From Rhodobiaceae bacterium (GTDB lineage: Bacteria; Pseudomonadota; Alphaproteobacteria; Rhizobiales; Tepidamorphaceae), in the NCBI GenBank assembly GCA_020637985.1, contig JACKJK010000003.1, forward strand, positions 372,001 through 436,000: DNA of 64,000 bases, in the 5' to 3' direction. Position numbers and translations under genes: made by a program. Below the pieces are notes generated by a model that made no database searches, was not told the origin of the DNA, and saw nothing but the letters and a program-made list of their open reading frames with translations. Numbering within the stretch: the first letter of the stretch is position 1; every line of letters starts with the position of its first letter. Below are positions 29,095 through 38,288 of this stretch, one piece after another.

Positions 29095-30323
29095 TCCGCC
29101 ACCTCCGGAAGCGTCCTGTTCAGCGCGCTTGCGTGCGCCCGGATCGCGGTTGCCAGGTGGTCGACATGGGCGTTCGTGTAGCGCTCGTTCCACGGCAGCA
29201 CGAGAACGTCGCGCAGGCCGGCATAGGTGCCGGGGAAGCGCTCGCGCGCATAGTCGACCGCCTCGCTCCGCGCCAGCGTGAAGGGAAAGCGCGAGTTGCC
29301 GAACGTCCGCTGGTCGCGGAACACGGCGCACTCGAACGCCGGCTTCTGGATGTAGCGCGGCGCGGACAGGATGTTCTCGTCCTTCAGCGCGGCGGCAAGC
29401 GCCGGCGGGCCTCCGGGAACGGCGTTCGCGTCGACGCGCAGGCAGTACTTCCAGTAGACGTGCTCTGCATTGGCGGCGATCACGGGCGTTGCGATGCCGT
29501 TGATGCCGGCGAGCGCCGCCGTTAGCCTGTCCGCGTTGCACTGGCGGATCGCGACGTTGTCGGCGAGCTTGTCGAGTTGCGCCAGCGCGACGGCTCCCTG
29601 CAACTCGGTCATGCGGTAGTTGAGAGCGAGGAACTCGTGGTCGGGTCCGCTCTCGCCGTAGGGCCAGGCCTTGTTGATGAACAGCCGCATGCGCCGCGCC
29701 AGTGCGTCGTCATCGGTGGTGACGACGCCGCCTTCGCCGCAGGTGATGTGCTTGCCCTGCTGCAGCGAGAAGCAGCCGATGGTGCCAATCGCGCCGACCC
29801 GTTTGCCGGCCTCTGCCGCGAGGAACGCCTGCGCGGCATCCTCGATGACGGGAATGCCGCGTCTGTCGGCCAGCGCCTTGATGGCATGGGTTTCGGCCGG
29901 GTTGCCGAACAGGTGCGTGACGATGATCGCGCGGGTGCGCTCGCTCAGCACCGCTTCGACGCTAGCCGCCGTCACGTTCAGCGTCGCCGGGTCGACGTCG
30001 GCGAAGACGGGAATGGCGCCCTGGTAGAGGATCGGCGTCAGTGCGCCCATGTCGGTGATCGACGTCGTCACGATCTCATCGCCCGGCTCCGGGTCGATGG
30101 CCGCGACTGCGACGTGGATCGCCGCCGAACCGGAAGAGCAGGCGTAGGAGTGGCGAACGCCGATCATGTCGGCGAAGCGCTTCTCGAGCTCCTTGACCAC
30201 CGGTCCCTTGGTCGATGTCAGGGTGCCCGAACGGATCACCTTCTCGACGAGCGCGATTTCCTCGGCGCCAAGGCTGCGTCCGGAAGCGTCCTGGTCCGAG
30301 GGCAGGGTGATGGGATCAGCCAC
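29091..30323 (-). CDS. DegT/DnrJ/EryC1-family sugar aminotransferase (WbpE/WlbC-like)
   Basis: The 410-residue PLP enzyme shows SSGSAAIHVA near residue 63, EDAAQAF near 161 with D162, and QQGKHITCGEGG with K191 as the Schiff-base lysine. Family members transaminate keto-sugar nucleotides. Together with the Gfo/Idh protein and the acetyltransferase it probably makes the 3-amino group of a 2,3-diamino uronic acid sugar. It is slightly longer than most family members. It overlaps the fusion gene by 8 bases (30316-30323). Confidence 0.88.
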   Translation of the reverse strand: MADPITLPSDQDASGRSLGAEEIALVEKVIRSGTLTSTKGPVVKELEKRFADMIGVRHSYACSSGSAAIHVAVAAIDPEPGDEIVTTSITDMGALTPILYQGAIPVFADVDPATLNVTAASVEAVLSERTRAIIVTHLFGNPAETHAIKALADRRGIPVIEDAAQAFLAAEAGKRVGAIGTIGCFSLQQGKHITCGEGGVVTTDDDALARRMRLFINKAWPYGESGPDHEFLALNYRMTELQGAVALAQLDKLADNVAIRQCNADRLTAALAGINGIATPVIAANAEHVYWKYCLRVDANAVPGGPPALAAALKDENILSAPRYIQKPAFECAVFRDQRTFGNSRFPFTLARSEAVDYARERFPGTYAGLRDVLVLPWNERYTNAHVDHLATAIRAHASALNRTLPEVAE

Positions 30324-31974
30324 GATCTTTCTCCAGTTTCTCGACGGGCGGGGATTTCGCCACCGTCTCCAATTTGAACTTGCCTGCGGCCAGATCGCCG
30401 ATCAGGCGCAGGTGGCCTGCGATGGTGCGCAGGGTCTTCATCTTCGAGCGGCCGAACAGCCGCGCCTCGAGCGTCGCGGGAGCTTCGGCGAGCTTGCGCC
30501 CCGCCTGGTCAAGCCGGATCAGCAGCTCCGCGATGCCCAGATAGTTGCCGTGTTCGAGCGCGACGCCGGCGAGTGCCGGCCGCCGGTAGACGCGGAAGCA
30601 CGAAGTGTAGGTTGCGAACTTGTGCCGGAGCAGTGTGCCGTAGATGACCGACAGTCCGCGCGACAGCATGAGCCGCCATGCCGGCACGTTCAGCACGTGC
30701 CCGTCGCGATGGTAGGGCGATGCCGTCACCATCGCGACGCCGGGCTGCATGCGCTCCAGAAGCGCTTCTACCTGGAAAGGATCGTAGCTGCAGTCGCAAT
30801 CGATCGAGGCGACGAGATCGGTTCGCGCCGCCGCGATGCCGGACATGATTGCCGCCGAGACGCCGCGGTTGGTCTCGTGCGTGACGATCCGTACGTCTTC
30901 GCGGCCGCCGAATGTCTTTTGCAGGACCTCGTGGGTGTCGTCCGTGCTGGCGTCATCGACAAATACGAACGACAGCCGGTAGCGCCCCGCGAGCTTGTCT
31001 GCGAGCAGCGCAAGCGTGCGGTCCAGAAAGGGCAGGGACTCCGCCTCGTTGTGGCAGGGCACGACGAGGGTCAGCGGTTCTCCTTCGCCCTTCGCCGCGG
31101 GTGCCGCGGCAACCGATTTGGCCACCGGCCGGATCACGTGCCGCTCCAGCCCCAGCACGTCCTCGGCGCTGGCAAAGGCATGCGCTGCAAGGACGCCTTC
31201 GATACGCTCCCGCATGGCATCCAGGTTGCGGTACTGGCGGATGCGGTTGAGCCGCGAGACGCCGTTGAGGCGCGGCATGTCCGGGTCGAGTTCCCAGACG
31301 TGGAAGTAGAAGACCAGCGTCTGCGCCGGGTCCTTGGCCGCGCGCGCGATCCGCGGCAGCGTCAGCACGGCCGGTAGCTGGCGCAGGAAATTGCCGCCGC
31401 CGACCGGATAGGTGTATCCGAGCGCCGTTGCCGCCGTGATCGGCAGCTCGATGACCTGTCCTGCGCCGCACCCCACGGGAAACGCCACGTTTGCCGCCGT
31501 CGCTCCGAAGCCCAGCGGGCGCACGCTGGAGTCATAGGCGTAGCCGGCGTCCGCAAGTGCGGCAAACCGCGCGCTGTCATCGGGATCGATCCCGCCGCGC
31601 GCGGCCCGGTAGCCGAGCACTTCCTCGTCGGCGGTGCGTTCAAGCGCGTCCTTCGCGCGCCGCGCGTCGACGAAGAACTCCTCCAGGCTGAGACGGGTGG
31701 GAAATTCGTGCAGGTAGCCCTTGGCGGCGACGCGGTGACCGCGCTTCACGACCTCTCGCACCACCTCGGGCGCGGCATCGGCAATCCAGCCGGAGACGAA
31801 GAAGGTCGCCTTGGCGTGGTGGCGGTCGAGCATGTCCAGCGTCGCGGCGGTGTTGCGTTCCACGCGCCGCTCGAACCGGCTCCAGTAGCCGACCGGAACG
31901 ATTTCGCTGACCGGCGTGACCTGGAAATAGTCTTCCAGGTTGACCGTCAGAATCTGATTGACCGGGTTTACCAT
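30316..31974 (-). CDS. Fusion of a divergent NodB-like deacetylase domain with a family 2 glycosyltransferase
   Basis: The 552-residue protein joins two enzymes usually encoded apart. Residues 1-270 resemble the DUF3473-type polysaccharide deacetylase of exosortase (XrtA)-linked polysaccharide loci, starting QILTVNLEDYFQV. Residues 300-552 are a GT2 domain, LTLVVPCHNEAESLPF with SIDCDCSYDP as the DxD-like region, similar to dolichol-phosphate-mannose synthases. In the first domain three catalytic motifs differ from active enzymes: Asn12 replaces the usual Asp, Lys85 replaces the first His of SHGYxH (H89 remains), and RAAR near 123 replaces RAP. It may bind glycan without deacetylating it. The ATG at 31974 has AGGTG six bases upstream; 31989 is an alternative. 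No exosortase gene is in the window. Confidence 0.85.
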   Translation of the reverse strand: MVNPVNQILTVNLEDYFQVTPVSEIVPVGYWSRFERRVERNTAATLDMLDRHHAKATFFVSGWIADAAPEVVREVVKRGHRVAAKGYLHEFPTRLSLEEFFVDARRAKDALERTADEEVLGYRAARGGIDPDDSARFAALADAGYAYDSSVRPLGFGATAANVAFPVGCGAGQVIELPITAATALGYTYPVGGGNFLRQLPAVLTLPRIARAAKDPAQTLVFYFHVWELDPDMPRLNGVSRLNRIRQYRNLDAMRERIEGVLAAHAFASAEDVLGLERHVIRPVAKSVAAAPAAKGEGEPLTLVVPCHNEAESLPFLDRTLALLADKLAGRYRLSFVFVDDASTDDTHEVLQKTFGGREDVRIVTHETNRGVSAAIMSGIAAARTDLVASIDCDCSYDPFQVEALLERMQPGVAMVTASPYHRDGHVLNVPAWRLMLSRGLSVIYGTLLRHKFATYTSCFRVYRRPALAGVALEHGNYLGIAELLIRLDQAGRKLAEAPATLEARLFGRSKMKTLRTIAGHLRLIGDLAAGKFKLETVAKSPPVEKLEKDRG

Positions 31975-32094
31975 GCACGCACCTGCCATCCGCTCGGGTG
32001 AGCGGAAAACTGGCTTCAAACTAGTGCGAATGCCGCTATCGTGCGCGCGGAAATCGAATTAAGCATGAAGAAACGAGGTAAATCAGGTTGCTTT

Positions 32095-33438
32095 TCAGGT
32101 TGGGGGGCTTCTTCCTCGGGCGCATCTAAGGAGTCCCGCCGAGAGGAACAGGACAATGAGGAACTCGGTCGGCGAGCGCAGGTCCCAGCGGCTGGAGGCC
32201 GCGATGAAGCTGAACACGAAATAGTAGACCGGCCAGAAGACCAGCAGCATGCGCGTTGCCAGCGGCGCCACCCCGTGGGCCAGGAAGGCGAGCGCCGCGA
32301 CGCCCGCGGCGACTAGCATCGCGGCATGCATGGCAAAACCAATAACGTTCGGCCAGAACGAACCGGGGCTCTGCTTCGCCATCGCAACGACAGACGCCCA
32401 GAAGCCTTGCCTGTCGCGGATGTCGCGCCACGTCAGCATCTCTGCCGTCTCGCCGCCGTCGACATGAAACAGGCCGAAATAGCGGCCGAACACCATGGTC
32501 ATGCCGCTGTTGGCGATGAAGTTGACACCGTCGGTGTACAGCGTGCGGGCGTATGCGCCCGGCTGCCTGGCAACTTCCGCCGCGAACTCGCCGATCGTCA
32601 TCGACTTGCGCGCCTGGATGTCCGGGTCGATCTCGACGCCCGAAATCGGTGTAAAGCGCGCCGCGCGCCAGTACAGGTTCGAGCCGAGCCCGTGCAGCGA
32701 CAGCACGTGTTCGTACCCGGCCCCCACGGTGTGTTGCGTGACGGTCCAGCTGAGTGTCAGCACGTGCGATCCGGCCAGCAGGACGGCGGCGACGGCGATC
32801 GTGCGTAGACGAAGTCCGAACCGGAAGAACAGCAGACTCGCGGCAAACGCCGGCAAAAGCGCGTTGATGTTGCGTACCCAGATGGCGACCGCGCAGAATG
32901 CGCAGAACCAGATCGCGTCCTGCCAGCGTGGCCGTATTGCGCTCAGCATCCGTGCTGCGTGGAAACACGCCGCGATCAGCAGCGGATTGACGATCGCCTC
33001 CGACGACAGCGTGTGCGGATGGTAGAGCGAGGACGGCAGCAGCGCATAGATGGCGCAGGCCAGGAGCGCGACGCGGCGCGGGAAGAAATCCGTTGCCAGC
33101 CGGTAGAGATAGACGAGGCCGACGAGGTGCAGCGCCGTGTTCATGACGACGACGAGGCCGTATCCGCCCGCCGCGTAAGCCGGCCAGAACGGCATGTAGT
33201 CGCCCGGCGAGCCGATGCGGAACAGCACGGCGAGTTGCCCGGGCAGATCGCCGGCGGCGGCGAATTCCGCCATCTTGCGCAGCCGGTCCTCGGCGCGGTC
33301 GCCGAGCAGGAAGGCGGCGGCGGGATCGGCAAGCAGGAAGGCAATCGCGACATGCAGCAGCGCGGCAAGCGCGGCGACCAGGACGATGTCGCGGGCCGTG
33401 GTCCCGCTGTCGGCGATGGGCATCCGGTTCTGGGTCAT
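32095..33438 (-). CDS. ArnT/GT39-like membrane glycosyltransferase
   Basis: The 447-residue protein has about ten hydrophobic segments and resembles polyprenyl-phosphate-dependent GT-C enzymes of the ArnT/PMT type. The first periplasmic loop contains acidic residues (LLGDRAEDRLRKM), as in GT-C folds, and LPSSLYHPHTLSSEA follows. Such enzymes take a sugar from a polyprenyl carrier outside the inner membrane and attach it to a glycan or lipid. The acceptor cannot be told. It overlaps the GH5 gene by 4 bases and precedes the fusion gene by about 120 bases. Confidence 0.75.
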   Translation of the reverse strand: MTQNRMPIADSGTTARDIVLVAALAALLHVAIAFLLADPAAAFLLGDRAEDRLRKMAEFAAAGDLPGQLAVLFRIGSPGDYMPFWPAYAAGGYGLVVVMNTALHLVGLVYLYRLATDFFPRRVALLACAIYALLPSSLYHPHTLSSEAIVNPLLIAACFHAARMLSAIRPRWQDAIWFCAFCAVAIWVRNINALLPAFAASLLFFRFGLRLRTIAVAAVLLAGSHVLTLSWTVTQHTVGAGYEHVLSLHGLGSNLYWRAARFTPISGVEIDPDIQARKSMTIGEFAAEVARQPGAYARTLYTDGVNFIANSGMTMVFGRYFGLFHVDGGETAEMLTWRDIRDRQGFWASVVAMAKQSPGSFWPNVIGFAMHAAMLVAAGVAALAFLAHGVAPLATRMLLVFWPVYYFVFSFIAASSRWDLRSPTEFLIVLFLSAGLLRCARGRSPPT

Positions 33439-34685
33439 GGCGTCAGCCCCAGCGCGCGCAAGGTCGGTTCGTGCAGGAGATCCGATCCCGGGCGGTCGAC
33501 GAGCGTCATGCCGCCATGGCTGCGCACGCTCCAGAACGACCAGGCGTATCCGTGCGCCTCCGCGGCTTCGCGCACGTCGCGCAGCCAGGCTGAATGCGAT
33601 ACCGGGTCCGCGCCAGGGTGGGTGCCCTGACCGCGCACGGCGCCGAACTCGCCAAGGAAGATGCGCGACGGAGCGATATCGTGCGAGCGCGCCCAGTCGG
33701 TCACTTTGTCGAAATCCGCTTCAATCCGCGCACGGTCGAAGCCGGCATCGAGATAGGCATCGAGGCGCTCCCGCGCCCGCGCCAGCGCGGCCTTGCGCTG
33801 CGCCGGATTCAACGCCGCGTCGGCGTCGATCTCCAGCGCGATCCCTCGCCACACGATGTCGCGCACAACCGAATTGGCCGGGTAGGGGATGTTGGTGAAA
33901 TAGCGCAGGTGGCGCATCCGCTCGTTGTCAGACCTGACGCCCTGATGGGTGAAGTCGAATGGCTCGTAGTAGTGGAAGCTGTACAGCGTATTCGCGTCGT
34001 CGAAGCCGCGCGGATCGAGGTCCGTCAGCCCGCGGATGCCGCCGCCGCGCGCCCCGGAGACGATGATTGGCAGCGTCGGGGCTGCTGCGCGAACGCCCGC
34101 GTGCAGACGCGCCAGCATGCGATGCCAGCGGGCGACCTCGCCAGCGTTGTAGCCATAGGCCGGCTCGTTGAGCGGCTCGATGGCAAGCCGATCCGGCGCG
34201 ATCCGCGCCAGCAGCGCGGCAGTTCGACCGACCATCTCGACATGGGAATCGAACACCTTGCCGTGCTCGTCTTCCAGCAATGGAATTGGCGCGTAGCGCG
34301 CAACCTGCCGGTTCGGATGAAAATCGACGACCACGTCGAGGCCATGTGCAAGGATGCGCCGCACGTTGCGCTCCAGGATCCGGTCGAGTTCTTCGCGCTG
34401 CCTGCCGGTGAACGCGAGGAACGGCCCCGGATCGACGGTGAGGCGGATGAAGTCGAGACCGCTTGCCGCGAGGTTGGCAAGCAGCGTGTCCGATACCGCG
34501 TGCTGCGGGCCATCGAACGGCGGCCAGGCGTAGGTGGACTCCTTGCCCGGCGTCGCCCAGTTCATCATCGTGTGCAATCCGGCGCCCTGCCTGAGCGAGT
34601 GCGCGCCAGCCTCACCCGCCAGCAGTGCGAGTGCGGCGGCGGCGAAAGCGGCAAGGACCGGAAGGACCCTAGGAAAACTGGCCAT
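33435..34685 (-). CDS. Secreted glycoside hydrolase family 5 (cellulase-like)
   Basis: The 416-residue protein begins with a signal peptide (cleavage near AGA-HS, residues 28-29). The GH5 barrel shows LDFIRLTVD (strand 3 region), VVVDFHPN near 118-125, the acid/base Glu in EPLNEP (E174), SFHYYEPF near 236-243 and the nucleophile Glu in FLGEFGA (E346). It hydrolyses a beta-linked glycan in the periplasm or outside. Inside a polysaccharide locus it probably trims or releases the locus product. It overlaps the polymerase-like gene by 17 bases upstream and the GT39-like gene by 4 downstream. Confidence 0.88.
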   Translation of the reverse strand: MASFPRVLPVLAAFAAAALALLAGEAGAHSLRQGAGLHTMMNWATPGKESTYAWPPFDGPQHAVSDTLLANLAASGLDFIRLTVDPGPFLAFTGRQREELDRILERNVRRILAHGLDVVVDFHPNRQVARYAPIPLLEDEHGKVFDSHVEMVGRTAALLARIAPDRLAIEPLNEPAYGYNAGEVARWHRMLARLHAGVRAAAPTLPIIVSGARGGGIRGLTDLDPRGFDDANTLYSFHYYEPFDFTHQGVRSDNERMRHLRYFTNIPYPANSVVRDIVWRGIALEIDADAALNPAQRKAALARARERLDAYLDAGFDRARIEADFDKVTDWARSHDIAPSRIFLGEFGAVRGQGTHPGADPVSHSAWLRDVREAAEAHGYAWSFWSVRSHGGMTLVDRPGSDLLHEPTLRALGLTP

Positions 34686-35925
34686 TGCGCGGCAGGCGGT
34701 ATGCTTGCGCCGCGATCAGCAGCACGAACAGCATCGCCACGGTTGGCGTCTTCGATGTCAGCGTGTTGTTGGACAGCGCCACAGCGAAGAAGATCAACAC
34801 CGCCACGACGATGGGCGCGGGCGCGCCGCTGGCAAGCCGCCGTGCCGTGGCGACCAACGCGCCGGCGAACACCAGCGCCCCGATGATGCCGAACTGGTAG
34901 ATGGCGACGACGAAGGAGCTCTCGATCGCGAGCAGGTTGAGCCGTTCCTCGGCGAGCTTGGCGATGCGGGCGACATCCGTGCCGAACACGACCTCCGTCC
35001 AGTCGGTCATGAGGAACAGCTTGTAGACGTCGACGCGGGCCATGGCGCTGGGATCGGAAAGGCCCCGCGAGAAGCGTTCGAGGAACCCGCTGAAGGCAAG
35101 GAAGGTGATGGCTCCGGCAAGGCCGATCGCGCCTGCTACCATCAGCAAGGCCTTGACGCGCTGGCGGGCAACGGCTGAGGCGCCGGCCATCGGGCTTGCC
35201 AGGATGGCGACGACGACGGCGAGGCTCGCCGCCAGCATGGCGATGCGTGCGCCCGCCGATGCAACGCCCAGGAAGAGGATCGCTCCCGCGAGCAGCACGC
35301 TCGCCCGCCGCCAGCCAAGACTGCCTGCAAACAGGAGCGCGGTCGCGCTCATCAGCCCGAGCGACAATGGGTGTCCGGCGAGCCCCGTGGCCCGGAAACC
35401 GATTTCCGGGATCGGGTAGGGCATGATGCGCGTGCGCGTGGCGAACTCGGCAAAGCCCAGTCCCGCGCTCACAATGAGCAGGACCAGTACGAGGGTTCCC
35501 GCACGCACCCGGCAGGCGGCCGGCAGCAGCAGCAGGGTCATGCCGGCGAGGATCGCCGAGAGGTAGGTGTCTATCAGGTAGCCCGCCGACCCGACCCGGC
35601 CGACCAGCACGAGGTAGGCGATCAGGCCGGCAATCGCGATCGCGAAGCAGGCAAGCCCGCGCAAGGCTCGGTGGGACCAGGCATCCAGGCGCGCCCGCAG
35701 CGTCGACACGGCGAGCGCGAAGACGGCGCAGATCGCATAGGTGCCCGGATGGATCTTTTCGGTGATGGACCCGGTGTCGGCGGTGTAGTCCATGAACAGG
35801 TCGACGAAGGGGGCCGGCAGCGCGATGCGCAGCACGAGCGCCACCCCAAGCAACCCGAAGATCGCCGTGGTATAGGCCGCGCTGTTGGCGCGCGCCGGTC
35901 GCTGAATTACCGCGTCGGAATACAT
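34669..35925 (-). CDS. O-antigen ligase/polymerase-like membrane protein (Wzy or VpsF-like)
   Basis: The 418-residue protein has about eleven predicted transmembrane segments and a periplasmic loop near residues 240-330 (FLERFSRGLSDPSAMARVDVYK, shown in part). This is the general form of Wzy polymerases and O-antigen ligases, and resembles VpsF of exopolysaccharide loci. The family is poorly conserved in sequence, so polymerase versus ligase cannot be decided; its place in a locus with Wzx and a Wzz-like protein favours polymerase. It is divergent from the GT4 gene at 36034. Confidence 0.72.
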   Translation of the reverse strand: MYSDAVIQRPARANSAAYTTAIFGLLGVALVLRIALPAPFVDLFMDYTADTGSITEKIHPGTYAICAVFALAVSTLRARLDAWSHRALRGLACFAIAIAGLIAYLVLVGRVGSAGYLIDTYLSAILAGMTLLLLPAACRVRAGTLVLVLLIVSAGLGFAEFATRTRIMPYPIPEIGFRATGLAGHPLSLGLMSATALLFAGSLGWRRASVLLAGAILFLGVASAGARIAMLAASLAVVVAILASPMAGASAVARQRVKALLMVAGAIGLAGAITFLAFSGFLERFSRGLSDPSAMARVDVYKLFLMTDWTEVVFGTDVARIAKLAEERLNLLAIESSFVVAIYQFGIIGALVFAGALVATARRLASGAPAPIVVAVLIFFAVALSNNTLTSKTPTVAMLFVLLIAAQAYRLPRNGQFS

Positions 35926-36033
35926 TGCCTGCCTGCTTAACTCTTTTTGACAAAAGGATTATCTGCCTGCCGGCGGGTAAGATAAAGAAACTGTTCGCAA
36001 CACGGTAAATCGCGCGAGGAGCTGCAAGGCGGG

Positions 36034-37170
36034 ATGCCCCGGTCATCGGCAAGTGCGCCATCGGGCGGCGTCATGCACCTGATTTCGTCGCTCGGGATCG
36101 GCGGCGCGGAGCGCCTGCTTGTCGATTTCGCCCGCGCACTTCAGCGCCATCCAGGCCGCCCGCACGTCTTCGTGGTGATGAACGCGGTCCATGACGCAGC
36201 GATGCTCGAACAATTGAGGTCCGCCGGCTTTCCGGTCGTCCTGCTGGAACGCCGGCCCGGCCACCTGCATCCGCGCCACCTCCTGGCGCTGCGCGCGATC
36301 GCACGGGCGAACCGCGTGTCCATCGTCCACGCACACAACCTCGGCAGCAAGAGCTGGGCGCTGCTGCTCAAGGCGATCCGTCCAGGCACGCGCGTCGTCT
36401 TCACCGCCCACAGCACGAGCGCCTTGCCTTCGCTGGGCCCGCTGGGGCGCTGGGTCCACGCGAACTTCGTCGACTGGACGGTCGCCATCTCGCAAGCGGT
36501 GCTGCGCATCTGCGGCGACTGCGGCATCGCGCGCGCGTCGTGCATCGACAACGGCATCGACCTTGCGCGTTTCGCCGCCGTTCGCAGAACACGTCGTGGT
36601 GACATTAGGCAGCTCATCAATGTCGGACGCTTCTCGATCCGGGAAAAAGGCCAGGATGTTCTCGTTCGCGCCCTGGCGATCCTGAACGCCCAGGACGCTG
36701 GACTGCATCTCACGTTGATGGGCGGCAGCGGCGGGGCTGCCGACCGGGTGAAACTGGAACAGATGGCCGATGACCTCTGTCAGGCCCATGCCGTCACCTT
36801 CCTGGAAGGGCGCACCGATGTGCCCCAACAGCTGGGTGAGGCGGACCTGTTCGTCCTGCCTTCGCGCGAGGAGGGTTTCGGCCTCGCCGTCGTCGAGGCC
36901 ATGGCCGCCGGCCTTCCGGTCGTCGCATCCCGTGTCGGCGGACTTGCGGACATCATCACCGACAGGCGCGACGGATGTCTCGTCGCAGCCGATGATCCCG
37001 CCGCACTCGCAGATTGCATTGCCTCGCTGATCGCCAACCCGCAGGAAACGCAGGCCATGGCAATGGCCGGAGAACAAGTGGCGCAGCGCTATGCGATCAA
37101 CCGCATGTGCGAGGACTACTGCGCGCTCTACGAGCGCCTCGCCGAACCGCCCAGCGGTGCGTCTTCCTGA
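36034..37170 (+). CDS. Family 4 glycosyltransferase
   Basis: The 378-residue protein is a GT-B fold retaining glycosyltransferase. The N-terminal domain has SLGIGGAERLLVDFARAL and VHAHN. The C-terminal nucleotide-binding domain has NVGRFSIREKGQDVLV, LMGGSGG and the EX7E motif in EEGFGLAVVEAMAAGLPVV. It probably adds a sugar to the lipid-linked repeat in the cytoplasm. GAGGAG lies upstream of the ATG. It is the only plus-strand gene in this part of the locus, and its last 43 bases overlap the end of the next, convergent GT4 gene. Confidence 0.88.
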   Translation: MPRSSASAPSGGVMHLISSLGIGGAERLLVDFARALQRHPGRPHVFVVMNAVHDAAMLEQLRSAGFPVVLLERRPGHLHPRHLLALRAIARANRVSIVHAHNLGSKSWALLLKAIRPGTRVVFTAHSTSALPSLGPLGRWVHANFVDWTVAISQAVLRICGDCGIARASCIDNGIDLARFAAVRRTRRGDIRQLINVGRFSIREKGQDVLVRALAILNAQDAGLHLTLMGGSGGAADRVKLEQMADDLCQAHAVTFLEGRTDVPQQLGEADLFVLPSREEGFGLAVVEAMAAGLPVVASRVGGLADIITDRRDGCLVAADDPAALADCIASLIANPQETQAMAMAGEQVAQRYAINRMCEDYCALYERLAEPPSGASS

Positions 37171-38288
37171 ACGCGGCGCGCACGAGGTTTCGCGCAGTCC
37201 CGCCAGATGTCCACCATGCGCTTCGCGTAGTTGGCCGCGTCGAGGTGCGCCTGCTGGTAGGCGCGTGCATTTTGGCCCAGTTTCCGCCGCAGCGCCGGAT
37301 CGTGGATCATGTGGGCCAGGGCATCGGACAGTTGCCCGGCATTGCCCGGTTCTACGAACAGGCCGGTAACGCCATCCTCGATGATGTCCGGTATGGCTCC
37401 GACCGGGGTCGTGACGATGGCAAGGCCATTCGCCATCGCCTCGATCACGGACATCGGCAGGTTTTCCGTTTGCGAGGGCAGGGCGAGAATGTCTGCCGAT
37501 GACAACAATGCGTCGATTGCCTTGCCATCCAGCCAGCCGGGAACCTCGATGCGCTCCTGCAGGCCAAGCGAGCGCACCATGCGGCGCGTCGCCTCGACCT
37601 CGCCGTCACCGGCGACCACGGCGCTCCAGTTGCTGAGGTCTCGCAGTTTCGCCAGGGCCTCGACCAGCAAGGGCACGCCTTTCGCCGTCCCGAGCTTGCC
37701 GGTGAACACGATCCGACATGCGCTGTCGGAAGGTGGACGCCTGCGCGCGCCACGCGATTGCGTCGCGCTGGCCAGCACCATGATCTGCCTGGTCGCCTGA
37801 GGGGCGATCTCGCGCGCCAGTTCTGCCCACACACCGCCCAGCACGATGACTCGATCGGCGTTGGCGAACATGTCGCCGATGGCCGCCTGCAGCCAACGCG
37901 GGGATGCCGTCCAGAATTCGCGATAACGCCCGCTGTGCAGGTGGAGCACGTAAGGCACCCCGAGCAGCCGCGCCAGTCGGCACAGGATAATCTTGCGCAA
38001 CGTACTGCCGGACGACGACAGGTTGACGTGGACGACGTCCGCACGCCCGCTGAGCGCCAGCACGCTCATCCGTACCATGGCCAGCGGCATATGCCACACG
38101 GAAGCCATCAGCCGCGGCCCGCGGCTTACGATCCGCGTCGTCTCAACCTCGTTGGCGTGGCCATGCCGGGCAAGTTCGTCGCACAGTGCGTCCATAAGAC
38201 GGTCGATGCCGCCATTGCCGCCGCGCCCTGCAGGCGAGACCAACAGCACGCGAAGCGGCTTGTCCTTGGGATCTGGCATGGCGTTCAT
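37128..38288 (-). CDS. Family 4 glycosyltransferase
   Basis: The 386-residue GT-B protein has an N-terminal GRGGNGGIDRLMDAL acceptor-loop motif, VHVNLSSSGSTLRK, and a C-terminal domain with FTGKLGTAKGVPLLVEAL and PSQTENLPMSVIEAMANGL (EX7E). It is the last gene of the wecB-led minus-strand operon. The start at 38288 overlaps the PaaK-like stop by 4 bases. The 3' end overlaps the convergent GT4 gene by 43 bases. Donor and acceptor are unknown. Confidence 0.88.
   Translation of the reverse strand: MNAMPDPKDKPLRVLLVSPAGRGGNGGIDRLMDALCDELARHGHANEVETTRIVSRGPRLMASVWHMPLAMVRMSVLALSGRADVVHVNLSSSGSTLRKIILCRLARLLGVPYVLHLHSGRYREFWTASPRWLQAAIGDMFANADRVIVLGGVWAELAREIAPQATRQIMVLASATQSRGARRRPPSDSACRIVFTGKLGTAKGVPLLVEALAKLRDLSNWSAVVAGDGEVEATRRMVRSLGLQERIEVPGWLDGKAIDALLSSADILALPSQTENLPMSVIEAMANGLAIVTTPVGAIPDIIEDGVTGLFVEPGNAGQLSDALAHMIHDPALRRKLGQNARAYQQAHLDAANYAKRMVDIWRDCAKPRARRVQEDAPLGGSARRS

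Noticed and set aside
29095..29541. N-terminal extension of the Gfo/Idh protein
   Set aside because: The frame runs inside the DegT gene; the Rossmann motif and a 4-base stop/start overlap fix the start at 29094.
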